From NCBI RefSeq assembly GCF_040760075.1, contig NZ_CP142884.1, forward strand, positions 3,100,001 to 3,164,000: 64,000 nucleotides of DNA, read 5' to 3'. Of the stretch, positions 8,581-18,118 are shown in pieces. Position 1 is the stretch's first letter. Each line of letters starts with the position of its first letter. The translations under genes and the position numbers were made by a program. The stretch is from Sphingobacterium sp. R2. GTDB taxonomy: Bacteria > Bacteroidota > Bacteroidia > Sphingobacteriales > Sphingobacteriaceae. The notes beneath the pieces were generated by a model that worked only from the letters and a program-made list of their open reading frames with translations, did no database searches and had not been told where the DNA came from.

Positions 8581-10071
8581 TTGAAGATACTACTAACAAT
8601 AACAACAAAAGGAATGGATAGAACGGAAAATGATATTGATTACGTCGTAAAACAGGCGGAGGCTGGATATCAGTTTCTTCAGAAAACTGATGTCACTGAA
8701 AGAGCGGAATTAATGTATGCTATTGCCGCTGAGATTGAGGGATTGGGCGAAATATTGATTGAAACAGCTCATCTGGAAACGGCACTTCCTTTGGCAAGGC
8801 TGCAAGGGGAAAAGGCGAGAACTGTCAATCAGTGGCGTAGGTATGCCGATGCCGTCCGCACAGGTTTATACAGTGAAGCTCGGATAGATCGGGATCCAAA
8901 TGGCCAATTTGATTTAAGGAAATATAACAAAGGACTCGGTCCCGTTGTCGTCTTTGGCGCAAGCAACTTTCCTTTTGCTTTTTCAACGGCAGGTGGGGAT
9001 ACAGCAAGTGCCATTGGTGCAGGCTGTTCGGTTATCATAAAAGCGCATCCCGCTCATCTTAAAACCTCGCAATTAATGGCTGACGCTATTGATCGTGCGG
9101 TTTCAAAACAGGGCGTTCCAACTGGTGTTTTTAATCATGTGGTGTCGGATTCTTTTGATACTGGGCAGCAGTTGGTTCGCCATAGCTGTGTGAAAGCGGT
9201 CGCATTTACAGGCTCTTTTCATGGCGGTAAAGCCTTGTTTGATCTTGGACAGTCAAGAACCGATCCTATTCCGGTATTTGCTGAAATGGGGAGCGTAAAT
9301 CCGGTTTTTCTTTTACCGGATTACCTTGCTAACAATCTTGAAGCATTTGCAAAGCAATATATTGCCTCATTACTTTTAGGTGTTGGTCAATTTTGTACCA
9401 ATCCAGGTGTTTTGGTAAGTGTCGCAAGCCAACAGCTGAATCGACTTAAAGCAGAGCTGAAAAAAGAACTTCAAGCTACCGCCACTGGTAAAATGCTGCA
9501 CGCAGGAATTTTGGATAGCTACAACCGTTTAAAAGAGCAAATGATTCAATACGATGGTGTTCGTATATTGGAAGAAGGGCAGGATAATACAGCGCAAGAA
9601 TTTGCGCAGGCAATCCTTCTAGAAACGGACGCAAGTGAAGTTTTGGCTAATCCTAAGTTATTGGATGAAGTCTTTGGACCTTTTGGGCTAATTATATCCT
9701 GTGCGGATCTCAACGAAATGAGACAGGTAATGGAGCAGCTTGCAGGGCAGATAACCATCACTTTCGCGGCATCGACGCATGATATTGGCGAATGTCAGCA
9801 TCTTTTTGCGTTGGCACAGGATAGATGCGGAAGGCTTTTATTCCAGGGTATGCCAACGGGCGTGGAAGTACAATATGCGATGCAGCATGGTGGCCCTTTT
9901 CCAGCAACCACAGATGCGCGTTTCACTTCTGTCGGACCCGATGCCGTAAAGCGTTTCCTCCGACCTTTTAGCTTTCAGAATTGGCCAAATGAATTTTTAC
10001 CTAAAGAATTGCAAGATGGAAATCCATTACAAATTGACCGTTTGGTCAATCAGCAATGGACAAAAGCATAA
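8581..10071 (+). CDS. 2-oxoglutarate semialdehyde (2,5-dioxovalerate) dehydrogenase
   Basis: An aldehyde dehydrogenase of up to 496 residues. The catalytic Glu is E235 (PVFAEMGSVNP) and the nucleophile is C272 (GQFCTNPG). The signatures FGASNFPFAF and the C-terminal TGVEVQYAMQHGGPFPAT typify the alpha-ketoglutaric semialdehyde dehydrogenase branch, which oxidises the product of the preceding gene to 2-oxoglutarate. The frame opens at a TTG (8581); an in-frame ATG at 8614 is the alternative start. Either way the protein lacks the roughly 25-residue N-terminal strand region seen in many family members. It belongs to the hydroxyproline degradation cluster. Confidence 0.87.
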   Translation: MKILLTITTKGMDRTENDIDYVVKQAEAGYQFLQKTDVTERAELMYAIAAEIEGLGEILIETAHLETALPLARLQGEKARTVNQWRRYADAVRTGLYSEARIDRDPNGQFDLRKYNKGLGPVVVFGASNFPFAFSTAGGDTASAIGAGCSVIIKAHPAHLKTSQLMADAIDRAVSKQGVPTGVFNHVVSDSFDTGQQLVRHSCVKAVAFTGSFHGGKALFDLGQSRTDPIPVFAEMGSVNPVFLLPDYLANNLEAFAKQYIASLLLGVGQFCTNPGVLVSVASQQLNRLKAELKKELQATATGKMLHAGILDSYNRLKEQMIQYDGVRILEEGQDNTAQEFAQAILLETDASEVLANPKLLDEVFGPFGLIISCADLNEMRQVMEQLAGQITITFAASTHDIGECQHLFALAQDRCGRLLFQGMPTGVEVQYAMQHGGPFPATTDARFTSVGPDAVKRFLRPFSFQNWPNEFLPKELQDGNPLQIDRLVNQQWTKA

Positions 10072-10109
10072 TTTAAACGAATGAGCATATCAACAACAAG
10101 GAATCAGAA

Positions 10110-11108
10110 ATGAAGAAAACTTTTTTTTGTATTGATTCGCATACCTGTGGTTGTCCCGTGCGATTGGTAGCCGGGGGAGCCCCGTTATTAGCGGGAAATT
10201 CCATGATGGAGCGCAGATTACATTTTATACGTGACTACGATTGGATCCGTATGGGATTGATGTTTGAGCCAAGAGGGCACGACATGATGAGCGGAAGTAT
10301 GCTTTATCCCCCCTTTGATCCGCAAAATGATATCGGTGTCCTTTACATTGAGACCAGCGGCTGTCTGCCGATGTGTGGACATGGAACGATCGGCACCGTG
10401 ACGATTGCCATTGAGGAGGGGCTCGTTCAACCTAAAGTTCCCGGAAAATTAAGGCTGGAAACTCCGGCTGGACTTGTACATATCGATTATGTTCAAGAGG
10501 GACCTAAGGTGAAAAGTGTAAAGCTTACGAACGTCAAATCCTTTTTATATGCTGAAGCCTTAACGGTCGATTGCCCGGATCTAGGCAACATCAGCGTCGA
10601 TGTGGCCTACGGTGGAAACTTCTACGGTATTATTGATCCGCAGACTAATTTTCAAGATATCAGTTTTTATTCGGCCAGCCAGCTCATTCATTATGGAAAA
10701 ATAATCCGGCAGCTGCTGAACGAAAAATATTCTTTTATTCATCCCGAAGATGCCAATATCCATGGGTTGACACACATCCAATGGACGGGCAATCCAAAGC
10801 TTTCAAATTCATCCGGACGCAATGCGGTACTGGTTGGCGACAATGCATTGGACCGTTCACCATGTGGTACAGGCACATCAGCCCGTATGGCACAGTGGTA
10901 TGCAAAGGGAAAACTCAAAAAAGGAACCGAATTTATACATGAAAGCTATATAGGTTCGCAATTTACCGGTAAAATTGAAGCGGAGACATCCGTGGATGGT
11001 CGGCCGGCTATTGTCCCATCGATCGAAGGATGGGCACGCATAACGGGCTATAATACCATTTTTTTGGATGATGAAGATCCTTATTTTGGCGGTTTTCAGG
11101 TGATTTAA
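10110..11108 (+). CDS. 4-hydroxyproline 2-epimerase (proline racemase family)
   Basis: A 332-residue proline racemase-fold enzyme. Both catalytic cysteines are present: C89 in MCGHGTIG and C252 in DRSPCGTGTSA. Trans-3-hydroxy-L-proline dehydratases have Thr at the first position, so two Cys indicate an epimerase/racemase. With its neighbours the expected reaction is trans-4-hydroxy-L-proline to cis-4-hydroxy-D-proline. It follows the dehydrogenase by 38 bases and precedes the FAD oxidoreductase that would consume its product. Proline racemase activity cannot be excluded by motif alone, but gene context favours hydroxyproline. Confidence 0.9.
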   Translation: MKKTFFCIDSHTCGCPVRLVAGGAPLLAGNSMMERRLHFIRDYDWIRMGLMFEPRGHDMMSGSMLYPPFDPQNDIGVLYIETSGCLPMCGHGTIGTVTIAIEEGLVQPKVPGKLRLETPAGLVHIDYVQEGPKVKSVKLTNVKSFLYAEALTVDCPDLGNISVDVAYGGNFYGIIDPQTNFQDISFYSASQLIHYGKIIRQLLNEKYSFIHPEDANIHGLTHIQWTGNPKLSNSSGRNAVLVGDNALDRSPCGTGTSARMAQWYAKGKLKKGTEFIHESYIGSQFTGKIEAETSVDGRPAIVPSIEGWARITGYNTIFLDDEDPYFGGFQVI

Positions 11109-11149
11109 TATAGTTGAGGTGATTTAGAAATTAATAAGACAATAGCAAC

Positions 11150-12415
11150 GTGAAAGAAAACAATAGAGGTACAGTTGTCGTCATTGGCGCTGGAATTGCA
11201 GGACTTGCTTCGGCCTATTACCTGGTGAGAGACGGATGGGATGTGAAAATCCTGGAAAAAAATACCTTGGATGATAACTGTTCTTATGGCAATGCCGGCA
11301 TGATTGTCCCCAGTCATTTCACGCCTTTGGCTGCCCCCGGTATTGTAGCGCAAGGGATAAAGTGGATGTTTAATAGTAAAAGCCCTTTTTATGTACGGCC
11401 TTCGCTAAATCCACGGTTGGTAAACTGGGGATTAAAGTTTTTAAAACATGCTAATCGCTCACACGTAGAACAGCACGCGGCAGCAATACGTGATTTGAAT
11501 CTCTACAGTAGCAGATTATATGATGAATTAGCACAGGAAGAAGGGTTTGATTTTGAATTGAAACAGAACGGTATCCTGATGATGTATAAATCCAAGGAAA
11601 TGCAACATGAAGAGATTGAACTGGCCCATCGTGCCCAGGATCTTGGACTGGATGTCGATATTCTGGAAGGGAACGCTGTCCAGGATTTAGAACCAAATAT
11701 GAAGCTGGATGTTTTAGGTGCTATACTGTATCGTTGTGACGGAAAATTATATCCGCAAAAGTTAATGCGGCAATTGATTGAATATTTGAAAGCGGCTGGC
11801 GTAGCTTTTTTTGAAAAAACTGAAGTCCATAAATTTATTACGTCCGGAAGTAAGGTGAAAGAGGCAATCAGTGATAAGGGAAGTTTTCAAGCAGATGCTT
11901 TTGTATTGACTGGTGGTGCTTATTTGCCACAACTGACTTCAAAATTGCAGTTAAATACACCGCTTATGCCAGGAAAAGGGTACTCATTTATGTATCAGCC
12001 CGAGAAAGATAATATACTGAATCATGCGGCATTACTACTAGAGGCTCGTGTTGCTGTAACCCCCATGAATGGCCAGATCCGATTCAGCGGTACGATGGAA
12101 TTGGGACCAGCAAATGACAAAATTTATGAAAATCGTGTCCGCGGAATTGTAGAATCCATTCCAAAATATTATCCAGAATTGAAGGTCGATTATCCAAGCG
12201 AAAAAATATGGTATGGTTACAGACCCTGCTCGCCTGATGGATTGCCCTATCTGGGAAGATTGAAAAAACTTGATAATGTCTTTGTTGCCGGCGGGGGTGG
12301 TATGATGGGGTTGAGCTTGGGCCCTGCCTATGGGAAAGTTGTTGCAGATTTATTGGCAGGACAGAAAATAGAGGCTGAAATCGCTGGTTTTAGGCCGGAT
12401 CGTTTTGACCGATAA
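11150..12415 (+). CDS. FAD-dependent D-amino-acid (cis-4-hydroxy-D-proline) dehydrogenase
   Basis: A 421-residue DadA-type (DAO superfamily) flavoprotein starting at GTG. The N-terminal ADP-binding motif is VVVIGAGIAGLASAYYL, followed by the acidic ILEKN strand end; the C-terminal FAD-contact segment VFVAGGGGMMGLSLGPAYG is intact. It is predicted to oxidise cis-4-hydroxy-D-proline to the pyrroline acted on by the deaminase at 7548. There is no signal peptide. It sits 41 bases after the epimerase, and all genes up to 17866 are on the same strand with short gaps. Confidence 0.87.
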   Translation: MKENNRGTVVVIGAGIAGLASAYYLVRDGWDVKILEKNTLDDNCSYGNAGMIVPSHFTPLAAPGIVAQGIKWMFNSKSPFYVRPSLNPRLVNWGLKFLKHANRSHVEQHAAAIRDLNLYSSRLYDELAQEEGFDFELKQNGILMMYKSKEMQHEEIELAHRAQDLGLDVDILEGNAVQDLEPNMKLDVLGAILYRCDGKLYPQKLMRQLIEYLKAAGVAFFEKTEVHKFITSGSKVKEAISDKGSFQADAFVLTGGAYLPQLTSKLQLNTPLMPGKGYSFMYQPEKDNILNHAALLLEARVAVTPMNGQIRFSGTMELGPANDKIYENRVRGIVESIPKYYPELKVDYPSEKIWYGYRPCSPDGLPYLGRLKKLDNVFVAGGGGMMGLSLGPAYGKVVADLLAGQKIEAEIAGFRPDRFDR

Positions 12416-12444
12416 AATAGAGATATAAAACCGACGCCCGAATT

Positions 12445-14217
12445 ATGAATCGTTCTTTTTCTTTTAAAGCTTCCAAAACTTTGTTTTATGGACTACTCTT
12501 TCTATTTCCCATCTCCATGCATGCACAGAAGATGAAATTATACGAGCATACAACCCCTATAGAACCTTTTATTGTGCAATATAAGCATGATGTTGAGGCG
12601 ATAAACTATTTTTATGGCCCTATGCCCAAAGGCTGGGGTAATCAGCAGGCTGCCGCTTCGCCCGAACAGTTAGCACGTCTTCAGCGTTTGGATAACGAAT
12701 ATTTGAACAAGCTGGACAAGTTCCCTTATGAAGAACTCGAAACATCGGGGCAGGTCGATTTTATCTTACTGAAGCGCAAACTAAAAAGTGATCTCCTTTC
12801 ATTGAAAGAAGATGAGTCGAATTACAACCGGTTATCTGTGTATTTACCTTTCGCACAGCGAATTTTTGCACTTGAAAAGGAACGCCGTAGGGGGAAGCGT
12901 CTGGCAGGAGAAGATGTCGCGAAAGAGCTGACGCTGGTTGCCGGTGAAATCGATCGGTCAATAGCTGCGCTTCAGGAAAAGACCAACATTCCTTATTCAG
13001 ATGTTAACTTTCTGGTTGCCTTATTAAATTCACTGGACTTAAGGATCACCAGCACCTTCGATTTTTATAATGGATACGACCCTGAATTTACATGGTGGGT
13101 ACCCGCCATATATCAGCAAGTGAAAAGCAAGCTCTCGGATTATAAGGAGAAATTGGCAGCAAAAAGTGATTGGAAAGTGTTTGATGACGGTAGTCAGATT
13201 GCTGGTTGGCCTATTGGGGAAAAAGAGATAAACCGAAGGCTCAAAGCAGAAATGATCAGTTACACCGCTGCCGATCTTTTAAAACTGGCTGATCAAGAGT
13301 TTAAATGGTGTGAGGCCGAGTTATTGAAAGCGAGCCGTGAAATGGGGTTTGGCAATGACTGGCGGGCTGCACAGGAAAAAGTTAAAAACTCCTACGTACC
13401 CATTGGACAACAGCCGGAGCTCATCATGAGATTGTATAACGATGCACAGCAATTTATTGAACAAAATAAACTCATGACTATTCCTGAGCTGGCAGATGAG
13501 ACTTGGGGCATGATCATGATGACACCTGAACGGCAGCGGGTCAATCCCTTTTTTACAGGCGGACGGGAAATTAGCATATCCTATCCGACAAACACGATGG
13601 ATCAGCAGGCGAAACTGATGAGTATGCGTGGCAATAATCCTTATTTCTCCCGTGGCACAGTCCAACATGAATTGATTCCTGGTCATCATCTTCAATATTT
13701 TATGAATAGGCGTTACAAGCCTTACCGCGAAGAGGCATTTAACACGCCATTTTGGACGGAAGGATGGACATTGTACTGGGAATTGCTGCTGTATAGCAAG
13801 GGATTTGCAAAAACTCCGGAGGAGCGAATCGGAATGTTATTTTGGCGCATGCATCGCTGTGCAAGAATAACCTTTAGTATTAAATTTCATTTAGGGGAGT
13901 GGACGCCGCAGCAATGCATCGATTATCTGGTAAACCGCGTGGGATTTGAGTCGGCTAATGCGCACGGTGAAGTAAAGAGATCGTTTGAAGGTTCCTATGA
14001 TCCTCTATATCAGCTGGCCTATCTCGTAGGCGGCTTGCAATTGATGCGTATCAAAGAGGAGGTCGTAGATCAAGGGAAAATGTCATTTGCTGCATTCCAC
14101 GACCGTGTGATCAAAGAAAATTATCTACCGATGGAAATGTTGAGAGCGATTATCAAGGGCGAGAAGTTAACCCCCGATTATGAGACAAACTGGAAGTTTT
14201 ATCATTTTAATAACTAG
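12445..14217 (+). CDS. DUF885-family exported zinc metallopeptidase
   Basis: A 590-residue protein with a signal peptide (hydrophobic LFYGLLFLFPIS, cleavage near HAQ). It belongs to the DUF885 family and carries a zinc-binding HELIPGH motif (H408, E409, H414) with the downstream EGW element (E439) as likely third ligand. Members are thought to be carboxypeptidase-like or oligopeptidases; the true substrate is unknown. It is 29 bases after the D-hydroxyproline dehydrogenase and 6 bases before an amino-acid permease, so it probably releases amino acids or short peptides from proline-rich peptides in the periplasm. The peptide role is inferred from context. Confidence 0.8.
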   Translation: MNRSFSFKASKTLFYGLLFLFPISMHAQKMKLYEHTTPIEPFIVQYKHDVEAINYFYGPMPKGWGNQQAAASPEQLARLQRLDNEYLNKLDKFPYEELETSGQVDFILLKRKLKSDLLSLKEDESNYNRLSVYLPFAQRIFALEKERRRGKRLAGEDVAKELTLVAGEIDRSIAALQEKTNIPYSDVNFLVALLNSLDLRITSTFDFYNGYDPEFTWWVPAIYQQVKSKLSDYKEKLAAKSDWKVFDDGSQIAGWPIGEKEINRRLKAEMISYTAADLLKLADQEFKWCEAELLKASREMGFGNDWRAAQEKVKNSYVPIGQQPELIMRLYNDAQQFIEQNKLMTIPELADETWGMIMMTPERQRVNPFFTGGREISISYPTNTMDQQAKLMSMRGNNPYFSRGTVQHELIPGHHLQYFMNRRYKPYREEAFNTPFWTEGWTLYWELLLYSKGFAKTPEERIGMLFWRMHRCARITFSIKFHLGEWTPQQCIDYLVNRVGFESANAHGEVKRSFEGSYDPLYQLAYLVGGLQLMRIKEEVVDQGKMSFAAFHDRVIKENYLPMEMLRAIIKGEKLTPDYETNWKFYHFNN

Positions 14218-14223
14218 GTTTTT

Positions 14224-15648
14224 ATGAGTGAGTCGAAACAAACTTTTCAAAAGTCTCTCGGGTTACTGGATGCCACTATGCTGGTGGTTGGAAGTATGAT
14301 CGGTTCTGGGATTTTTATTGTATCTGCGGATATTGCGCGCAACACGGGATCTGCAGGCTGGATGATGGTCGTATGGCTGATTTGTGGTTTTATGACTTTG
14401 ACTGCAGCGTTGAGCTATGGAGAATTGAGTGCGATGTTTCCAAAGGCAGGAGGACAATACATTTACCTACGGGAGGCTTATGGGCCAGTGTTGAGTTTTG
14501 TATTTGGCTGGACATTTTTTGCCGTTATACAAACTGCGACTATAGCGGCTGTGGGGGTGGCTTTTGCTAAATTTACAGCCTATCTCTTCCCTTCTATGGA
14601 TGAAGATGTTTACCTGCTAGAATGGTCAGATTATCGGGTATCGGCAGCGCAACTGCTGGCAATTGCCGTCATTATTGTATTAACCTATATTAATTCAAGA
14701 GGCGTAAATAGCGGAAAGCGCGTACAGACATCCATCACATTGATCAAGATCGGGAGTCTGCTGCTCTTGTTGCTCTTTGGATTCCTGGCTTTGAAACATG
14801 AAGTTTGGACTTTGAACTGGGACAATATATCACTTTGGTCAATGCGCCGTTTAAATACGGATGGAACGTACACATCTTATGATGGATTTTCAGCAATGGG
14901 CGCTTTTTCTGCGGCTATGGTCGGTGCACTCTTCAGCAGCGATTCCTGGCACTCATCTTCCGCTGTAGCTGGCGAAATTAAAAATCCACAACGTAATATC
15001 GGGTTGAGTCTAGCATTAGGGACTTTACTGGTTACCGTAATCTATCTCCTGACTAATTTGATGTACACCGGCATTTTGCCTTTGGAAGCTATGGTCAATG
15101 CACCAAAAGATCGTGTAGCCATGAGTGTCGCACAAGAAGTTTTTGGCCCTTTTGGGATTACTATTATAGCCATTATGATCATGATCAGCACATTTGGTTG
15201 CAATAATGGGATTATCCTGGCAGGAGCGAGGGTGTATTATTCTATGGCCAAAGATGGTTTGTTTTTTAAAAGGGCGGGTAAGCTCAATGCGCATGCGGTA
15301 CCTGCCTGGGCACTCTGGATACAATGTGTTGCTGCGTCAATATGGTGTTTAAGCGGAAAATATGGTGATTTATTGGACATGATTACCTGTGTGGTCGTTA
15401 TATTTTATGTACTCGCGATTGCGGGTATTATTCGTCTCCGTATCACACGTCCAGATTTGAACAGACCCTATAAAGCATTTGGCTATCCTTTTCTTCCCAT
15501 TCTTTACATTCTGATGGGACTTGCCTTTATTGGGTTGATGGTTATTTTTAAACCCAACTATACCTGGCCCGGCATTATCATTGCACTATTGGGTATCCCG
15601 ATCTATTATTTAATCAATCCTAAGCGAAGAAAGCATGAAGTTTCTTAG
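14224..15648 (+). CDS. APC-superfamily amino-acid permease
   Basis: A 474-residue inner-membrane transporter with about 12 hydrophobic helices. The TM1 signature VVGSMIGSGIFIVSADIARN contains the GSGIF loop that binds the amino-acid backbone in the APC superfamily, and the TM6 region has SSDSWHSSSAVAGEIKNPQRN. It resembles the LAT/serine-threonine exchanger branch in general layout. Position inside the hydroxyproline/peptidase operon suggests uptake of hydroxyproline, proline or related amino acids. The last 14 bases overlap the following peptidase gene, indicating translational coupling. Confidence 0.87.
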   Translation: MSESKQTFQKSLGLLDATMLVVGSMIGSGIFIVSADIARNTGSAGWMMVVWLICGFMTLTAALSYGELSAMFPKAGGQYIYLREAYGPVLSFVFGWTFFAVIQTATIAAVGVAFAKFTAYLFPSMDEDVYLLEWSDYRVSAAQLLAIAVIIVLTYINSRGVNSGKRVQTSITLIKIGSLLLLLLFGFLALKHEVWTLNWDNISLWSMRRLNTDGTYTSYDGFSAMGAFSAAMVGALFSSDSWHSSSAVAGEIKNPQRNIGLSLALGTLLVTVIYLLTNLMYTGILPLEAMVNAPKDRVAMSVAQEVFGPFGITIIAIMIMISTFGCNNGIILAGARVYYSMAKDGLFFKRAGKLNAHAVPAWALWIQCVAASIWCLSGKYGDLLDMITCVVVIFYVLAIAGIIRLRITRPDLNRPYKAFGYPFLPILYILMGLAFIGLMVIFKPNYTWPGIIIALLGIPIYYLINPKRRKHEVS

Positions 15649-17866
15649 TACAGCGGTTTTGTTGTTGTCGGCACAGTTTCTGTTTGGTCAAGGAACTTTG
15701 GCAGATTATACACGTGCACAAAACCTAAAAAAACAATTGACCAACAAAATTGAAAATCAGCCCGGCCAATTTTATTGGAATGATAAGGGGGATCTCTTTT
15801 GGTACGATCGAAATACGTTGCAGGGAAAAGAGTATATTTTGGTCAATCCCCAGGCAAAAACAAAAGAACAGCTGTTTGATCTGACGAAAGTATTTTCGTT
15901 AGTGGATGAAAAATTGGGAAAGAAAATCGAAAATCGTGTTATTTCCAATGATCAGATAAAATTGCTGGACGAGGATCAAGTGTCGCTCGATATCGCGGGC
16001 TACCTGTGGATCTGGAACCGCCGTTCCTCGCAATTGAGCCAAGGCGCTGCAAGTGGAAACAAAGATCGAAATACGCGATATTGGGGGCAGCGTGAGCAGG
16101 GAAATGCCTATAGGGAAGTCGAATCTCCAGATAAAAAACATGTGGCATTTATCCGCAATAATAATGTATTCCTGGCAAAAAAAGGAAACACAAACGAGGC
16201 GCGACAAATTACCTTTGATGGCAACACGGCAAATTATTATAGCAATGATATTCAATGGGCACCAGATAGCCGTAAGCTGGCTACAGTAAAAACTCAAAAA
16301 ATAGAGATCAGGCAACTGACGCTTATTGAATCTTCTCCGAAAGATCAGCTGCAGCCTAAAATTCAGACACGCGATTACGTGAAGCCCGGAGATGAGCTGG
16401 CGCAAAAGCTACCCATCTTATATGATCTTGAAAAAGATCGGCTGTCGGTGTTTGATGCCGCGCTCATACCAAATCAATTTTACCTTTCGGATCTTTCCTG
16501 GCGCGATGACAGCAGAGCATTTACCTTCGAGTATAACAAACGGGGGCATCAAGTCTATGGCGTTATGCAGATGGATGCAAATAGCGGTACCTCGAGTTTT
16601 CTGATTCAGGAGCAGAATAAGACCTTTATTGATTATAGCGGTAAGAAATACCGGGAGGATCTGGCCGATGGAAAGGAGATTGTATGGAGCTCCGAACGTG
16701 ATGGTTGGAACCACCTGTATCTCTATGATGGAATTACTGGGAAAATAAAGAACCAGATAACGAAAGGAAACTGGGTTGTTCGGAAAGTTGTGCATGTTGA
16801 TGCTGAAAGACGAACGGTTATTTTCGAAGGCAGCGGAGTGAATGCTGCAGAAGATCCCTATTTGGTCCACTATTATGCTATCGGTTTAGACGGAAAGGGC
16901 TTAAAACTGCTGACCGAAGAAAATGCAAATCATCAAGCTTTTTTCAATAAAGACTATTCGCAGTTTGTGGATACGTATTCCCGGGTCGATCAGCCACCAA
17001 TTTCAGTATTGCGCGACAAAAATGGCCGTCTTATCATGGAACTAGAGAAAACAAACAGTAGTCTGCTCGAAGCTGCAGGATGGCGTGCACCGGAAGTTTT
17101 TAAAGCCAAGGGACGTGATGGCGCAACGGATATCTGGGGGATTATTATTCGGCCGACGAATTTTGATCCTGCTAAAAGCTATCCTGTCATCGAATACATT
17201 TATGCGGGACCGCATAGTTCTTTCGTGCCAAAATCATTTTACAGCAATCCGAGCGGGATGTACGAACTCGCTGAATTGGGCTTTATTGTGGTGCAGATCG
17301 ACGGGATGGGGACCTCAAATCGTTCGAAGGCTTTCCATGATGTCTGTTGGAAAAATCTGAAAGATGCGGGCTTTCCGGATCGAATTGCCTGGATGCAGGC
17401 TGCGTCAAAACAATATAAATACATGGATATCGGCAGGGTAGGGATCTATGGTACATCTGCTGGGGGGCAAAGTTCAACTGGCGCGCTGTTATTCCATCCC
17501 GAGTTTTACAAAGTTGGCGTTTCCTCCTGTGGTTGTCACGATAACCGAATGGATAAAATATGGTGGAACGAACAATGGATGGGCTGGCCTGTAGGTCCTG
17601 AATATGCGGCTAGCTCTAATATTGAAAATGCCGCTAAGCTGGAAGGAAATCTTTTGCTGATTGTTGGAGAACTTGATGATAATGTGGATCCTTCATCCAC
17701 TTTCCAATTGGTTGATGCGTTGATCAAAGCGCGTAAGAATCATGATTTTATCATGGTTCCTGGAATGGGGCATTCTTCCGGGGGAGATTATGGTGAACGA
17801 AAAAGAAGGGACTATTTTGTAAAACATCTTCTTGGCGTAGATCCACCTGCCTGGAATCAGTATTGA
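15635..17866 (+). CDS. S9 family dipeptidyl peptidase IV-like serine peptidase (paralogue 1)
   Basis: A 743-residue exported peptidase: signal peptide ending near LFGQ, an N-terminal beta-propeller (DPPIV_N, about residues 80-430) and a C-terminal alpha/beta-hydrolase. The catalytic triad is visible as S608 (YGTSAGGQ), D681/D682 (ELDDNVDP) and H713 (GMGHSSGG). DPP IV enzymes remove X-Pro dipeptides from N-termini, fitting the hydroxyproline context. It overlaps the permease gene by 14 bases and ends the forward operon. A second paralogue lies in the opposed operon at 19815. X-Pro specificity is inferred from family and context. Confidence 0.87.
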   Translation: MKFLSTAVLLLSAQFLFGQGTLADYTRAQNLKKQLTNKIENQPGQFYWNDKGDLFWYDRNTLQGKEYILVNPQAKTKEQLFDLTKVFSLVDEKLGKKIENRVISNDQIKLLDEDQVSLDIAGYLWIWNRRSSQLSQGAASGNKDRNTRYWGQREQGNAYREVESPDKKHVAFIRNNNVFLAKKGNTNEARQITFDGNTANYYSNDIQWAPDSRKLATVKTQKIEIRQLTLIESSPKDQLQPKIQTRDYVKPGDELAQKLPILYDLEKDRLSVFDAALIPNQFYLSDLSWRDDSRAFTFEYNKRGHQVYGVMQMDANSGTSSFLIQEQNKTFIDYSGKKYREDLADGKEIVWSSERDGWNHLYLYDGITGKIKNQITKGNWVVRKVVHVDAERRTVIFEGSGVNAAEDPYLVHYYAIGLDGKGLKLLTEENANHQAFFNKDYSQFVDTYSRVDQPPISVLRDKNGRLIMELEKTNSSLLEAAGWRAPEVFKAKGRDGATDIWGIIIRPTNFDPAKSYPVIEYIYAGPHSSFVPKSFYSNPSGMYELAELGFIVVQIDGMGTSNRSKAFHDVCWKNLKDAGFPDRIAWMQAASKQYKYMDIGRVGIYGTSAGGQSSTGALLFHPEFYKVGVSSCGCHDNRMDKIWWNEQWMGWPVGPEYAASSNIENAAKLEGNLLLIVGELDDNVDPSSTFQLVDALIKARKNHDFIMVPGMGHSSGGDYGERKRRDYFVKHLLGVDPPAWNQY

Positions 17867-18049
17867 TCTTTCATCAGGACAATAATCCGCTAATGCAGGT
17901 CTATTTCCTGTTTTTTCTGAACGAGTCTGATCTTATTGTTCAGAAAGAACCTTCAATTTGCTTTTATTGCTATAGATGTCTGCGAAATCATAAAGGTTTT
18001 ATTCGAATTTGGAAGAGGTATGAAGCGATAAGAGTGGCTCAGAAATATA

Positions 18050-18082
18050 GCGCCCCGGAAAGTAACTAACTTTCTGGGGCGC
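18050..18082. terminator. Terminator hairpin between convergent peptidase operons
   Basis: A 14-base-pair stem, GCGCCCCGGAAAGT (18050-18063) with ACTTTCTGGGGCGC (18069-18082), one G-U pair and a 5-base loop. It lies between the forward operon ending at 17866 and the reverse operon ending at 18119, so it can serve both directions. A second weaker stem (TTCTGAAC with GTTCAGAA, 17915-17945) lies upstream; otherwise 17867-18118 shows no gene. Confidence 0.8.
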
Positions 18083-18118
18083 TGTGTTTATTTCATGTTA
18101 GTAACGTTGAAGTTGTTT

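Noticed and set aside
17863-18069. Small plus-strand open frame after the DPP IV gene
   Set aside because: It runs into the terminator hairpin, has no recognisable domain and lies in a convergent spacer; most likely chance.
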